Assembly: GCA_021521415.1 (NCBI GenBank)
Contig: JAIQDT010007314.1
Span: 86,042 to 150,041 of the forward strand
Source: Bidens hawaiensis
Taxonomy: Eukaryota > Streptophyta > Magnoliopsida > Asterales > Asteraceae
DNA length: 64,000 nucleotides
Direction: 5' to 3'
The notes below the pieces were generated by a model, which saw only the letters and a list, made by a program, of their open reading frames with translations, was not told the DNA's origin and did no database searches. This document shows positions 25,131 to 39,138 of the stretch, piece after piece (position 1 is the stretch's first letter; every line of letters begins with the position of its first letter). The position numbers and the translations under genes are program-made.

Positions 25131-25665
25131 ACAACGGTGAACGTTAACTTAATAAGCTACAACAAATATGAGGATTACATCATCCTAAGTCTTTGGTCTC
25201 ATCGTGGGCAGGACTATGAACCACTTCATCGGTACGACCCTGAGCCGCAGACGAGGAAGGATCTTGAGTATCATGACCGAATATATCCTGTAGCGCTTGG
25301 GGGTCCTTTGGAGCTGCAGTACGTCCTTTATCGAAATTTGGAATGATCTAGAAATATACTCCGGGACGTTGCACACCGTCTTCCCTAGCGGAATATTCTT
25401 TGTTCAGATATTGGATCAAGAAAGTGAGATCGCAAAAAACCTGCAGCCTGCCAGTATACACCGCACCACAGTCTTGGCCAAATAGCTCATGTTCTAGCGG
25501 ATGATGCATGGAACGGACGTGCCAAGAAGTCCCCATGCTCAGGGCCATCTTTGATATACTCAATAACCTAAGTAAAAAAGATAAGTTATAGTCTGGTGGA
25601 ATCTTGTTATGAAAGAAAAGAATCTTTAAAAAAGAATAAGGAATTTACCAATGATAGTCCTACGA
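25130..25665 (-). pseudogene. Antisense extra ORF of Tat element, 3' part
   Basis: Minus-strand text that continues the antisense ORF across the insertion 25666-39229. Removing the insert and one target copy keeps one frame, and a plausible intron (GT at 25648, AG at 25568; 81 bp) joins it to a downstream exon with YIKDGPEHGDFLARPF. Frames change and stops occur further down (25130-25500), so it is decayed. The exact stop codon of the original ORF cannot be fixed. No known catalytic motif is visible here. Confidence 0.6.
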
Positions 25666-26104
25666 TGTAACCTGATCCCGGTGCCCTACTTTCGCGTTGG
25701 ATTTACTCATAAACACAGCTCTAAATATTAGAGTGAATTAAAACTTTTCGCGAAATAGATAAATGTTAACCATCCATTACATGAGTCTTCAAGTATAAAC
25801 AATATAAAACAAGTCTTTAAATTCAAACATCATAAATTAAGTCTTCAGATGCCAGATTCTTTATTCTTCTGTCATGTGTCCCTATTCAAGCTACATGTCT
25901 CATCCTACTCACCTGCATGCATACTAAAAGTCAGCTACGATGTGTGAGTTCTATTTTAACAGGTCATATATTAATCTCACACGTTTACAATGCATGTTCG
26001 TATCCGAAGATACTATTCGAACCCTTGACTTGTACTTACGTTCTTACTTTTACATGTACTATACTTAGTCTTACCCATTCTTACACCATATAATTATTCA
26101 TACA

Positions 26105-26260
26105 TTCTTGCACATATATTATAATGGTCTGCCACCCTAACTCTTGTACATATATTATAAGGGTCTGCCGCCCTAACTCTTACACCAATATCATAGAGTC
26201 GGCCACTCTACTCTTGACCAGGTATTATAAGGGCCTGCCACCCTGACTCTTGCATTCTAC
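26105..26260. repeat. Tandem array of about 33 bp in Tekay-related LTR
   Basis: Four or five diverged units (CACATATATTATAAGGGTCTGCC GCCCTAACTCTT-like) at the position where the chromovirus LTR has its 32 bp array. Confidence 0.75.
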
Positions 26261-26349
26261 TCTTTACTTGACTCTTATAACGCATACAAGTAATCATATT
26301 AAACACACGTCACAAATTCTTACAAATATTCTTTCACTCTTGAAATAGT

Positions 26350-26406
26350 TACACACACACACAAACACACACACACACACACACATACACACACACACAC
26401 ACACAC
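26350..26406. repeat. (CA)n microsatellite
   Basis: Nearly pure ACACAC run. It produces a false Cys/Val-rich ORF on the minus strand. Confidence 0.95.
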
Positions 26407-26838
26407 TTCAAGTCTTACAAGTATGCACACATCCATGAAAACATACAAAGAGAAGGGGCTAGAACTCACCTGTGTCCAATTACTTTCTGAGTTTATGGTC
26501 ACACCTCTTCTTAGCTGGGCACGACTAACTGTGTACCAATTAACAAGCATCACTTAACTACTCCTAATTATATCATATTTCTAGGTTAATGAAACCCATA
26601 GCTAACGGGGGTCTAGGGGGCAGCGCCCCTGGCAGCGGGGTCCAAGGAGCAGATCCCTTAGATGGGGTTACTCCTAATAAGTCTTTAATAAAAAACTTAT
26701 TGAAAAAATGAAGTTCAAACCCCTGTATACATTTCCTATTACATATCGGCCGTATATGTATATAACATATACGCCCGTATATACATATCTGTCGGATATG
26801 TGCAATTCAGCTTATCTTTAACGCGTTTTTAGGGTTTT

Positions 26839-29800
26839 TGTAACACCCCGTGACCGCAGCGGAAACGTAAACGGGATGCGACAGACACCTCTGATATCAA
26901 CCACATTGTTTATAAAGAAAACCGAATGCATTAATATACTTCAAAATTACATTATCTCATCTTTCATTACCGTCTAGGTGATACACACATCATACAATAC
27001 GATTCATAATTCTATCCATTATAATGTATCCTAACGTCCAGCACGCAACCTTACACATATCAAGCACTTAGCACGTAATCAATCACTTTATCTTAGTTGT
27101 ACCTGAAAAGCATGTGAGAAAACGGGTCAACTACGAATAGTTGGTGAGTTTCACTAATTTAAATACACCATAACAAATCATTATGGTAATCATAAATAAG
27201 CGATGTAATTATACTGAGCCCACAAGTGAAAAACACTATTAACCCCGAAACATATCAAATAACCCCTGGGGACACTGTTAACCCAGAACACTTCCAATAA
27301 CCTCTGGGAACTCTGTTACCCCAGAAACACATTTAATAACCTCTGGGGACACTGTTAACCCAGAACACTTCCAATAACCTCTGGGAACTCTGTTACCCCA
27401 GAAACACATTTAATAACCTCTGGGGACACTGTTAACCCAGAACACTTCCAATAACCTCTGGGAGCTCTGTTACCCCAGAAACACATTTAATAACCTCTGG
27501 GGACACTGTTAACCCAGAACACTGTTTCGGGCCTTACAATATTAACACTCAAACAATTACCATTTTAATACATTACCGTACGATTCCCGTACAATAAACA
27601 TTATATAAATACATTCATTTCCATGCGTTCAGCATGTACTTAATCCTTTTGATAGAAACATGCTTTCCGCCCCGGGAAAATATTTAAAACAGTTCAGTAA
27701 AAGGGGCTCGTGAAAACTCACCTTAGCACATGCAAGCAGGTAACAACAATCATTATCAATTAACACGTCCAATCTGTAATATGATCCCTACGATCATTAT
27801 TATACAATTATTGTTTATATAATCTTTAATCTTATCAATCGGTACAAGGTCAACCCAGCACTGTACCCGTTCTGGGGGCAAGGTTAACCCAGAAACACTT
27901 CTCCGGACTTAGATTGTGATGTCGTTTAGAGTTCCAAGGTCACAACTACTATTAGTCGTTTTTCTCGTTTTGCGTGCCTAGCACTGTTATCCGTCTTTAT
28001 GTTTTCAAAAAAAATGAGTTTGGTCACATACGACCCGAAAATAGTTGTTACTGATATTTTAATTAAAGTGGTGAAATTAGAGCTCGGTTAGACACCCCGT
28101 TTGGCCGCGGGGCCCGTTTCCGCCTTTAATACACCGGAAACGGTTAAATCGGGTAAAATTACCCAAATCATCCGAATTATTTTCGGATTATTTATTTTTA
28201 CTTGATTAACTTAGTTTCATAAAAATCATCCATTTTTAAGGTTTTCAAACACCAGTCAGCTCGCTTAGGCGAACTTTGCCGGTTTACTCGTTTTAAGCTT
28301 TAAAAGTTTGTTTTTAAGTTCCATTTAGCACAAATAAATGTCCGTTTACTCTCGGATCTTGAAATTTTGTACAAATTACTTTTTAACAGTGGGGAATTTT
28401 ATAAAAATATTCCCAGAATTAATTCTTATATTTAAAATTTACTTATCTATTTTTAAACACCATTTAAACACTAAATATGTCGTAAATACCAAACGATCTT
28501 AGAAAAATCCCAAATTTCTCCTGGATGTCCCCTGCCATCCACATAGTCCCCTGTAATTTTTCCAAAACCAAAATCTTCTTTTAATGCCATTTTTACTAAA
28601 ACCGAGCTAGAAATCCCTAGAACTCGTTTAACCGAAAAGCCTACTTAGACTTCTCCAACGGACCTCAAATTTTGTGTGTGACTTATACATGATATGAAAA
28701 GCTTATCCACAATTTTCCAGAATTTTTCATGATATTTAACTATTTTTCACCATTTTTGGCCAAAACCGAGCATTAAATTCACCAGATATTCATCCTTCAT
28801 CCAAAAATTACCAAAAATTCACAGAACTCATATTTCCATGTGTTTAACACCTCTGTAAAATTTCGTGACCTAACTCTAAACGACCAACAATCTGTCCAAA
28901 AACACATACACCGACAAAAACCGAATATACCTTTCGTTTTCCGCCACTACAAGCTACAAACTCATCTTTCCGCCTTATCTACCACTAAATACAGAGCCTA
29001 CAAACAACATACCACAATACCAAGCAAGTTATACTCACGATCAAGCCATTTCTTTCATGGTTACGGTTATGATATAAAAACAAAGATTTTAACCGTAAAA
29101 ATTCGTTTTTGACTCGTTTAACTCATTTCTTGGACCAAGATCCTTTGTATAACCCGTATACATCACTTGATCATGCAAGAATCGGTTTCATCTCGGGTTT
29201 TCACCCATTTTTCATTTGAAACCTCATTTTCTTGAAAGAAAACCTAAGAAAGGAAGATAAACACGATTACAACTCGGTTTTTACCTTGTGTTCTTGCTTG
29301 AAAACTCGGGTTTTTGATCAAAGGTTTGAGAGAGTTGAAGGTTTGTTGAGTTGGGTGTGTGAAAAAAAGAAAATGAAAATGGTTTGTGTGTGGGAAGTCC
29401 GATCGGACTAAAGGATGGGTGGGGTGGGACCCACTTGTTCAATCTAGTCCACTCATTTGGATTTCCGTGATCTGGATAACGTTTTGAATAATCTGGTTCA
29501 GTTCGTTTTTCAGTTAAACGTCTAATTCGGCTTAAAACGGTCGTTTTTCGGCTTTAAAAAAAGAAATTTATATAAAACCGATTTAAAAACTTTAAAAACT
29601 TAAACCATGATGTTTATTAACTTAAAACATCATATCATTAATTATCGTGCGTCTTTTTCGGCTTGATCGATCGTCTCTTGCTCGGTTTGGTATTAAAGGT
29701 TTCGTTTAACGTACCGACGTACTATTAAATCGAAATCCTTTTTCTGTGCTTTAATCCACTTACCCCGAAGCTTTAATACTTCGTAACATCACTAAATATC

Positions 29801-30038
29801 ATACATCTCGTCTATAATTGAACCCTCGATTCATTCGGGTTTCAATAACTATCGCTCGTTTGATCGCATAATCAATTAATCGTAATTTCAACACGACTAG
29901 CTGTACATTCGAGTATAATTCGTACTGTGAATCTTATATACTCGTATAAACACATTATAATTCATATATTTAGTATTAAATAACACGTTAATAGTATATT
30001 CCGGTTAGGGTATACCTGAATTTGCCGGAACCGTTACA
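26839..30038 (-). repeat. 3' LTR of the chromovirus-like element
   Basis: Starts TGTAACACCCCGTGACC on the plus strand and ends GAACCGTTACA. It contains a tandem array of about 78 bp (27277-27525). The ORF at 28840-29112 is part of the LTR with no family features. An identical array and arrangement occur in the right LTR. Confidence 0.92.
27277..27525. repeat. 78 bp tandem array, CTGTTAACCCAGAACAC type
   Basis: About three full units plus a partial one, each with GGGGACACTGTTAACCCAGA followed by GGGAACTCTGTTACCCCAGA. The two halves are themselves related, so the array probably grew from a shorter unit of about 39 bp. The same number of units is seen at 35875-36123. The solo LTR 1300-4402 has only single versions near 3429-3490. 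Confidence 0.88.
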
Positions 30039-30053
30039 TTCTCCCCCCGTTAA
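30039..30053 (-). other. Polypurine tract
   Basis: The minus strand reads TTAACGGGGGGAGAA immediately before the 3' LTR. Intact in form. Confidence 0.8.
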
Positions 30054-31410
30054 GAAATTTCGTCCTCGAAATTTTACACGCCCACTATCTCCTTTCGAGA
30101 GAAAGGTGGGAGGTTTTTCCTTCAGAATTCACCCTCGCGTTACCAAGTATAATCTGGTCCTCGCTGTGAATTTCCACTTAATCTTAATTAATAACGCTTG
30201 GTATGTCCAAACTGTTTAGTTTTCCCGTCTACTATCTCTACGGAATTAGTTATGATGTCAAACATGTCTTCTACGAGTACTTCTATTACTAGTACTTTCG
30301 TTGCCTCATCGCTTAGGCACTTTTCAATCCGTATACATGGCAAAATATCATGTATAGTACTTAGCCCCTGGAGTACTTTAATTGATAAACTAAATGACTA
30401 ACCATGGAGATAGTTCTCATGGGGTCCAATTTATCTAGAGGCTATTTTCGGTTTTGCCAAACCTCATATCATCTCTCTAAGGTGATGCCTTAAAATACCT
30501 TGTCACCCCTTTCCGGCGACAATGGTTTCATTTGAATGTTGGCATAACTCCTTTGCCAATTACGCGCTGCTTTCAATTTGTCTTAAATATTATAAATCCG
30601 ATTGGTTGTTTCTCGAATCAATTCCAATCTTATGGCTTGATTGACGCCCATTTTCAATTTAAAAAAATTGGTGATAATTACTTCACCCATAAAAGCTTCA
30701 AGCTCTCGATGCTTCCTTCCCCGCCTTCCAATAATGGAAGTAGGGTGACTATTTTGATCTGAGATAATTGAAAATGGCACTCCACGATGAGATACCATTT
30801 CACCATCAGGAATTTAGGCAAGAATTCATTGTGGTAATTGTCATAGATTGGAATGAATGCGAGGATTGGTTAATCGATCCGCGATTACCCAATTTTCCTC
30901 ATGCCTTTGATATATCTTGGGAATTTGCATCCCGAAATCCAATGTAATTTATTCCCACTATCATTGGCGACTTTTCTGTTATTGTGGCGTTCCCAAGGGT
31001 TTTCGGTATGCAGCCTTATCTCTTGCACAACTTAAATATTCACCAACATACGTAACCATATCTTTCTCCAAACTCGGCCATTAATAAAATCCTTTCAGAT
31101 ATTCGCATCATCAATAGTCAAATCCGATCCCGGATGTATGGATTATTTCGATCAATGCGCTTCGTCAATGATTAATTCATGAAGGTCATGGAGGGTCGGG
31201 ATCTAAACCCGATTTTTGAAGTAGAGAATTTCGTCCACGCGCTGTTCGAAATTCTTCTCAATGCCGTAAGGTTCCTTCTTTTCCAATTGTTCCTCTTTCA
31301 ACGCCTCACGTTGAGCGACTCGAATCAGGTTCGAAGGTTCAACTGGACTATCATCCCCAACGCCCTCATTCGCAATGGCTTAACCCGATCTTTCCTACTC
31401 AAGGCATCGG
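30054..31410 (-). pseudogene. Degenerate integrase and chromodomain
   Basis: Pieces of integrase are readable: HRGVPFSIISDQNS near 30755-30798 matches the second catalytic block (GVPxSIxSDRD), with Asn-Ser where Arg-Phe-type residues are expected. A chromodomain-like stretch near 30060-30260 includes VEIVDGKTKQ and SQRGPDYTW. Many stops and frame changes. It is not functional. Confidence 0.75.
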
Positions 31411-32602
31411 TTACGACGTTAGCCCTGCCGGGTGGTAACGGATGTCACAGTCATAATTGTTTAACAACTCAACCCATCTTCGTTGCCTCATATTTAGTTC
31501 TTTCTGATCGAATATGTGATGCAAACTTTTATGATCGGTGAAGATGGTGCACTTCGTATCGTAGAGACAATGTCTCCACATTTTAAGTGCATAGATAACT
31601 GCTCCCAGTTCTAAGTCATGAGTAGTGTAATTTTTCTCGTGTATTTTTAACTGTCGAGAAGCATAGGCTATAACCTTATTATACTGCGTCAACACGCATC
31701 ATACCCTTCTACGCGACGCATCACAATACGCGACAAAACCATCGTCTCCATCGGGGAGACTTAAAATCGCGCTTGGCACAATTTTAATGGTTTCTATCTT
31801 ATTTGGTTCTATGTGAAATCCTTGTTGCTTTACAACATGACCAAGGGATTATGCCCTCTTTATTCAAAATCACATTTCGAAAACTTCGCGTATAGCTCAT
31901 CTTGCTTTAACACTTCCATAATTTTCCTTAAACGTCGTTCGTGCTCTTCTTTATGTTGCAAATATATCAAAATATTATCAATGAATGCTATGACAAATTT
32001 GTCAAAATAAAGTTTACAGACCCGGTTCATGAGTTCCATGAACACTGCCGGCACATTTGTTAGCCTGAACGGCATGAATAAGAATTCACAATGGCCGTAC
32101 GAGTCCGAAACGCTGTTGTTGCAACGTCCCCTTCTTGGATTTCTTATTTGGTGATAACTATAGCTAAGATCAATTTTTCTAAAGATAAATCGCCCTTTGC
32201 AGTTGGTTAAACAGATCATTTACTTCGAAGAAGTGGATACCTATTCTTGATCGTCACTTTATTCAATTCTCCCTACTCGATACATATCCTAACACTTCCG
32301 TCCTTCATTTCCCAAATACACCGGTGCACCCCATGGTGACTAACTAGGTCGTATAAAATCTTATCCAACAATTCTTGTAATTGATTGGATAATTCTTGCA
32401 TCTCGGACGGTGCAAGTCGGCAGGATACTTTAGCAACAGGGCCAGCTTGAGACATTAAATCGATTCTGAATTCGACCTGTCGGGTTGGCGGTAATCCAGG
32501 GAGTCCTTCTGGGAAAACTTGTGGAAATTTGCGCACCACCGGGATATCTTCTGTGTGTTTTCTTTTAAATACTTTGGCAATCACGTTTGTTAAATACACC
32601 AC
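31411..32602 (-). pseudogene. Degenerate protease-RT linker, RT and RNase H
   Basis: Order on the minus strand: the linker block VFPEGLPGLPPTRQVEFRID (near 32500-32540), an RT N-terminus at about 32273-32430 with frameshifts, and the RT palm at 31860-32219. The catalytic box there reads FIDN instead of FIDD, losing a metal-binding Asp. RNase H follows at 31411-31695 ([26 protein letters not shown]). Each piece is in a different frame. The closest relative by eye is the Tekay-type pol at 15199-19839, but the two are clearly diverged. Confidence 0.85.
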
Positions 32603-33090
32603 GTCTTCTTGTCATAAATATTATAACATCTCAAGATGAGATTAGAGTGGTAACATAATACCGTAAACTTTTCTCTGTATCTAATCGCTTCATCGTCCGA
32701 AGGAGAGCTTCTAATCATCTTCTTTTCATATTTGATTTCAGCTTCATGTTGAGTTAGCCAATCCATGTTAACTATTACGTCAAAACTTCTTAACTTTGCT
32801 GGTCGTAGGTCAAAAGGGAAAGGTTAATCGTTCAGAATAATAGGACAATTCCGAACAATTTAGTTAACCATTAGGGATTTACCGTTAGCGATTCTACAGT
32901 ATAGGGTTCTATAGTTTCACTAATCGGTATCTTTCCAAAGGGTAGGAGATTAACAGGAATTAACTACTATCGACGACCGTAAAAATATCACTGGTGCCTA
33001 TTGATTTGAAACTACAACATACTTAATACCACATTTGGATCATGACGTGCTTTATTCGTATTACTCACAAAAGCACGACTCCTTGCTTGA

Positions 33091-35430
33091 TCAGAGGTTG
33101 ATGCTTGTCATGAGGTTCGTCTTCCAACTACACCTTGGTTCAACTTTGGGCAATTTCTCTTGAACGTTCTGTACTGCCACATTCATAGCAAATACAACTG
33201 TTTGGCATAATTTGATTTCTTTGGGTGGATTGTTATTGAAGTTGTTGGGTTCGGAGTGGTCGTACAGGAATGGGTTGGGGGTTGCCGGTTCACATGGCTT
33301 CAATTGGTTCTACAATTGGGACATTACGTCTATCTCTACCACACCTGTGGCCTACTATCACCCGACATTCTTCATCCTGCCGATAACCATATTTTCCACA
33401 TTTAAGGAAGGACCCTTTATGCGGTTCATGTTTTCGCAACAGAACTAGTCTTAGTATAATTCTGGGTTGTAGGACGTACCTACTTATTCGCAAGTCTATC
33501 TTGCACTATACCTTTACCATTTCCCTTCTTTAACACTCGACGTTTCACCTAACGTCCTTTCATTCCCCTTCCCATAGAATCAAATATATCAATGCTGGCT
33601 TGCGACACAACCCTTCCAAAGGTTGTATATTTTACAGGTTTGACTATACTCCTTATCGATGGAGTTAGTCCCCAATATTGCACTTACTTCGCTTAGTTTC
33701 AGGAGTAATTAGTCATGTTACCAGACATGACAATTCCTTTAAACGATTAGCGCGTTCTAAGTGATCAGCACACAACATTTCTATCTTTCATAGCTCAGTT
33801 TCAAATCTCTGAACTCAATTACTCGAATAAGAGTGCTCCGGTACTAGAATTTTAAATCCTGACCATATCATCTGAGTAATAATTTTCCAACTATAATTTT
33901 TGTACCATCGTGTTCCATCACGATACAACATAATCTACCAACATATCTGTAGCATATTTCACTACACAATATCCTAGACTCTTACCAATATCCTTAACCA
34001 TTTCGATCTTTTCCATCCACTCGCTAATCTATTCCTCCCTTTACCATCAGTAAACTATTAATAATATCCTTACCACAAACAACAAACATATCCTTCATAC
34101 CGGATCTAATTCATTACGACTACTATTCATGTTTAGTATATAACTAATACTTGTAGTCATAATGGCATTCGGTGGGACGTTATCACTCTTAGTAATACCA
34201 CTAAGAATTGAAATATTCATAATCATGTGATTGCTCGCTCTATAATTCTGCATTCACATTTGCATCAACACTAGCAGTGATATGTGATACTACATTCGGT
34301 ATCATCATCTGCTATCCTTGAGCAATCAACTGAATCATATCAATCTCCATCATTGGAGTTACTCTTTTTATGTCATTCTGCCGTACTCATCCCGTACGCA
34401 GTAATCAATACTAATCTCCCCATATAACTTGTTACCAGCTCAATCATAACAACAGGTACACATACACACCAAATATTATCACATATATTACACATACCGG
34501 CATCTAGTATATATGTCCCACAAATATAATAACATATGGACTTAACCTGACATCGGTTAACGTTTAAATATGTTTCATAACCCTTGTCACCAACTGACAT
34601 ATAGACCTTTCTCAACAAAGATCAATGTTTAATATGCTCGATTTCAATATCCTTTTGCATGTCAGCATAACCGATACATGCTCACCGTGAGCACCGAACG
34701 ATTACGTACCACGGAGTTATAATATCCGTGTCTATTCGTATATCCGGCATACACAGTATACCTCCTACGAACGAACAACCAACTATGCCATAATGATTCC
34801 AACACTTCTTTGTGTATAGGTAATCATTCTATTCGAGCATACATGGGTGTAAACATCTAACGGATGTAAGGATAACATAGGAAGTTATTAGAATAGGCGG
34901 TACCGGTGTTGGTAGGGTATGGGATTTATCAATTTTTGGTTGGGAGTGACGGTTACTAGACATTTCTGGTTAATGTCAAACGGGAGATTTGATTTGGTAC
35001 CATCATAACTATAACCGGATAAGTCCGACTTATCACCAACCGATGCTCTAGAAATTTCAGCATCCTCGGTACTTTTTATTATCACATCCCCCGGTTCCTT
35101 ATCCGGGTCTTATTTCCCAATACTTGAACCCACAAGATATGCACACGTATATATATATATATACACACTAGTACATATAAATAATATTATATACTGTACA
35201 CATATGTTGCCATTTTTACCTATTAATGTACCCCGTGACATTCCCCTGAATTCCCTCGTGCGGACAAGTCTGTTATTATGTTCCGGACCATAATAACTCA
35301 CTTGTCCATCCAAGTTCATCCAGACCTCGTCACTATAAATTATTAGTTGATATTCAGATCCTATAATACTTGAGCTACTGGTTATATTTTAGGTATCTTT
35401 TAAAGACATCCTAATTCTTTTATAACCAAT
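33091..35430 (-). pseudogene. Gag region, mostly unreadable
   Basis: Where gag should lie between the PBS and protease. Around 33290-33493 a basic, Cys/His-containing stretch (FLKCGKYGYRQDEEC) looks like a decayed zinc knuckle. From 33500 to 35400 I see only AT-rich text with stops in all frames and no recognisable gag fold. Low-complexity TA and CA runs lie near 35145-35170. Confidence 0.45.
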
Positions 35431-35431
35431 G

Positions 35432-35443
35432 GCTCTGATACCA
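35432..35443 (-). other. Primer-binding site, tRNA-iMet
   Basis: The minus strand reads TGGTATCAGAGC, a perfect initiator-Met match, five bases from the 5' LTR edge (35449). Confidence 0.9.
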
Positions 35444-35448
35444 AGTTC

Positions 35449-38400
35449 TGTAACACCCCGTGACCGCAGCGGAAACGTAAACGGGATGCGACAGACACCT
35501 CTGATATCAACCACATTGTTTATAAAGAAAACCGAATGCATTAATATACTTCAAAATTACATTATCTCATCTTTCATTACCGTCTAGGTGATACACACAT
35601 CATACAATACGATTCATAAATTCTATCCATTATAATGTATCCTAACGTCCAGCACGCAACCTTACACATATCAATCACTTAGCACGTAATCAATCACTTT
35701 ATCTTAGTTGTACCTGAAAAGCATGTGAGAAAACGGGTCAACTACGAATAGTTGGTGAGTTTCACTAATTTAAATACACCATAACAAATCATTATGGTAA
35801 TCATAAATAAGCGATGTAATTATACTGAGCCCACAAGTGAAAAACACTATTAACCCCGAAACATATCAAATAACCCCTGGGGACACTGTTAACCCAGAAC
35901 ACTTCCAATAACCTCTGGGAACTCTGTTACCCCAGAAACACATTTAATAACCTCTGGGGACACTGTTAACCCAGAACACTTTCAATAACCTCTGGGAACT
36001 CTGTTACCCCAGAAACACATTTAATAATCTCTGGGGACACTGTTAACCCAGAACACTTCCAATAACCTCTGGGAGCTCTGTTACCCCAGAAACACATTTA
36101 ATAACCTCTGGGGACACTGTTAACCCAGAACACTGTTTCGGGCCTTACAATATTAACACTCAAACAATTACCATTTTAATACATTACCGTACGATTCCCG
36201 TACAATAAACATTATATAAATACATTCATTTCCATGCGTTCAGCATGTACTTAATCCTTTTGATAGAAACATGCTTTCCGCCCCGGGAAAATATTTAAAA
36301 CAGTTCAGTAAAAGGGGCTCGTGAAAACTCACCTTAGCACATGCAAGCAGGTAACAACAATCATTATCAATTAACACGTCCAATCTGTAATATGATCCCT
36401 ACGATCATTATTATACAATTATTGTTTATATAATCTTTAATCTTATCAATCGGTACAAGGTCAACCCAGCACTGTACCCGTTCTGGGGGCAAGGTTAACC
36501 CAGAAACACTTCTCCGGACTTAGATTGTGATGTCGTTTAGAGTTCCAAGGTCACAACTACTATTAGTCGTTTTTCTCGTTTTGCGTGCCTAGCACTGTTA
36601 TCCGTCTTTATGTTTTCAAAAAAAATGAGTTTGGTCACATACGACCCGAAAATAGTTGTTATTGATATTTTAATTAAAGTGGTGAAATTAGAGCTCGGTT
36701 AGACACCCCGTTTGGCCGCGGGGCCCGTTTCCGCCTTTAATACACCGGAAACGGTTAAATCGGGTAAAATTACCCAAATCATCCGAATTATTTTCGGATT
36801 ATTTATTTTTACTTGATTAACTTAGTTTCATAAAAATCATCCATTTTTAAGGTTTTCAAACACCAGTCAGCTCGCTTAGGCGAACTTTGCCGGTTTACTC
36901 GTTTTAAGCTTTAAAAGTTTGTTTTTAAGTTCCATTTAGCACAAATAAATGTCCGTTTACTCTCGGATCTTGAAATTTTGTACAAATTACTTTTTAACAG
37001 TGGGGAATTTTATAAAAATATTCCCAGAATTAATTCTTATATTTAAAATTTACTTATCTATTTTTAAACACCATTTAAACACTAAATATGTCGTAAATAC
37101 CAAACGATCTTAGAAAAATCCCAAATTTCTCCTGGATGTCCCCTGCCATCCACATAGTCCCCTGTAATTTTTCCAAAACCAAAATCTTCTTTTAATGCCA
37201 TTTTTACTAAAACCGAGCTAGAAATCCCTAGAACTCGTTTAACCGAAAAGCCTACTTAGACTTCTCCAACGGACCTCAAATTTTGTGTGTGACTTATACA
37301 TGATATGAAAAGCTTATCCACAATTTTCCAGAATTTTTCATGATATTTAACTATTTTTCACCATTTTTGGCCAAAACCGAGCATTAAATTCACCAGATAT
37401 TCATCCTTCATCCAAAAATTACCAAAAATTCACAGAACTCATATTTCCATGTTTTTAACACCTCTGTAAAATTTCGTGACCTAACTCTAAACGACCAACA
37501 ATCTGTCCAAAAACACATACACCGACAAAAACCGAATATACCTTTCGTTTTCCGCCACTACAAGCTACAAACTCATCTTTCCGCCTTATCTACCACTAAA
37601 TACAGAGCCTACAAACAACATACCACAATACCAAGCAAGTTATACTCACGATCAAGCCATTTCTTTCATGGTTACGGTTATGATATAAAAACAAAGATTT
37701 TAACCGTAAAAATTCGTTTTTGACTCGTTTAACTCATTTCTTGGACCAAGATCCTTTGTATAACCCGTATACATCACTTGATCATGCAAGAATCGGTTTC
37801 ATCTCGGGTTTTCACCCATTTTTCATTTGAAACCTCATTTTCTTGAAAGAAAACCTAAGAAAGGAAGATAAACACGATTACAACTCGGTTTTTACCTTGT
37901 GTTCTTGCTTGAAAACTCGGGTTTTTGATCAAAGGTTTGAGAGAGTTGAAGGTTTGTTGAGTTGGGTGTGTGAAAAAAAGAAAATGAAAATGGTTTGTGT
38001 GTGGGAAGTCCGATCGGACTAAAGGATGGGTGGGGTGGGACCCACTTGTTCAATCTAGTCCACTCATTTGGATTTCCGTGATCTGGATAACGTTTTGGAT
38101 AATCTGGTTCAGTTCGTTTTTCAGTTAAACGTCTAATTCGGCTTAAAACGGTCGTTTTTCGGCTTTAAAAAAAGAAATTTATATAAAACCGATTTAAAAA
38201 CTTTAAAAACTTAAACCATGATGTTTATTAACTTAAAACATCATATCATTAATTATCGTGCGTCTTTTTCGGCTTGATCGATCGTCTCTTGCTCGGTTTG
38301 GTATTAAAGGTTTCGTTTAACGTAACGACGTACTATTAAATCGAAATCCTTTTTCTGTGCTTTAATCCACTTACCCCGAAGCTTTAATACTTCGTAACAT

Positions 38401-38649
38401 CACTAAATATCATACATCTCGTCTATAATTGAACCCTCGATTCATTCGGGTTTCAATAACTATCGCTCGTTTGATCGCATAATCAATTAATCGTAATTTC
38501 AATACGACTAGCTGTACATTCGAGTATAATTCGTACTGTGAATCTTATATACTCGTATAAACACATTATAATTCATATATTTAGTATTAAATAACACGTA
38601 AATAGTATATTCCGGCTAGGGTATACCTGAATTTGCCGGAACCGTTACA
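35449..38649 (-). repeat. 5' LTR of the chromovirus-like element
   Basis: Nearly identical to 26839-30038, including the 78 bp array (35875-36123). Ends TTGCCGGAACCGTTACA, followed by the GTTTT target copy. Confidence 0.92.
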
Positions 38650-38654
38650 GTTTT

Positions 38655-39101
38655 TCAGTGATTCCAGCACCGTCAGTCGCCATTAACCACCACGTTTGCT
38701 CGGATTTTGATTTTTTATGTTCCATGTAGCTTTGGGTGGTCCAGGTCCAAGCTAAGGTGACCCTTAAGCTCGTTTTTGATGGATTAAACACCCGATAAAA
38801 GCTACATCTAGATCCAAACAGCTCGTTCGGCATCCCGGGGCTGCGGTGTAGGGTTCTATAATGTTGGGTCACATGAGAAAAATGATTTCTTACCTTCGGT
38901 TGGTCTTGGATCATTGAATAGAATAATGTAGAGAGTGTTTGACTGAAGTATGTCTTTTTGATTGTGTAGGCTTAGGTGTAGAATGATAAAGATGGAAATG
39001 ATTAAGTGTTTAAGGGTTATCTATACTCCTTAAGCCAATGGATCATAGACCCATCTTCATCTTAAGTCCATGCTAATTCCATCTATTTTAGCCTACCATC
39101 C

Positions 39102-39138
<37 letters not shown>

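Larger units (their letters stand above)
26839..38649 (-). mobile_element. Chromovirus-like Ty3/gypsy element with 3.2 kb LTRs and dead pol
   Basis: 11,811 bp. LTRs at 26839-30038 and 35449-38649 (3200 and 3201 bp) are flanked by a perfect 5 bp duplication GTTTT (26834-26838 and 38650-38654). Its PBS (35432-35443) and PPT (about 30039-30053) show minus orientation. The interior (30039-35448) holds recognisable but badly broken protease-RT, RNase H, integrase and chromodomain remains. By eye the LTRs differ at about 10 bases plus one indel, so insertion is recent despite the dead pol. It sits inside the solo LTR 25666-39229. Solo LTR 1300-4402 belongs to the same family. Confidence 0.92.

Noticed and set aside
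26320..26553. Cys/Val-rich ORF on the minus strand
   Set aside because: Produced by the (CA)n run at 26350-26406.
28840..29112. 90-codon ORF in the 3.2 kb LTR
   Set aside because: A change at the matching place in the other LTR removes the start region; no domain.
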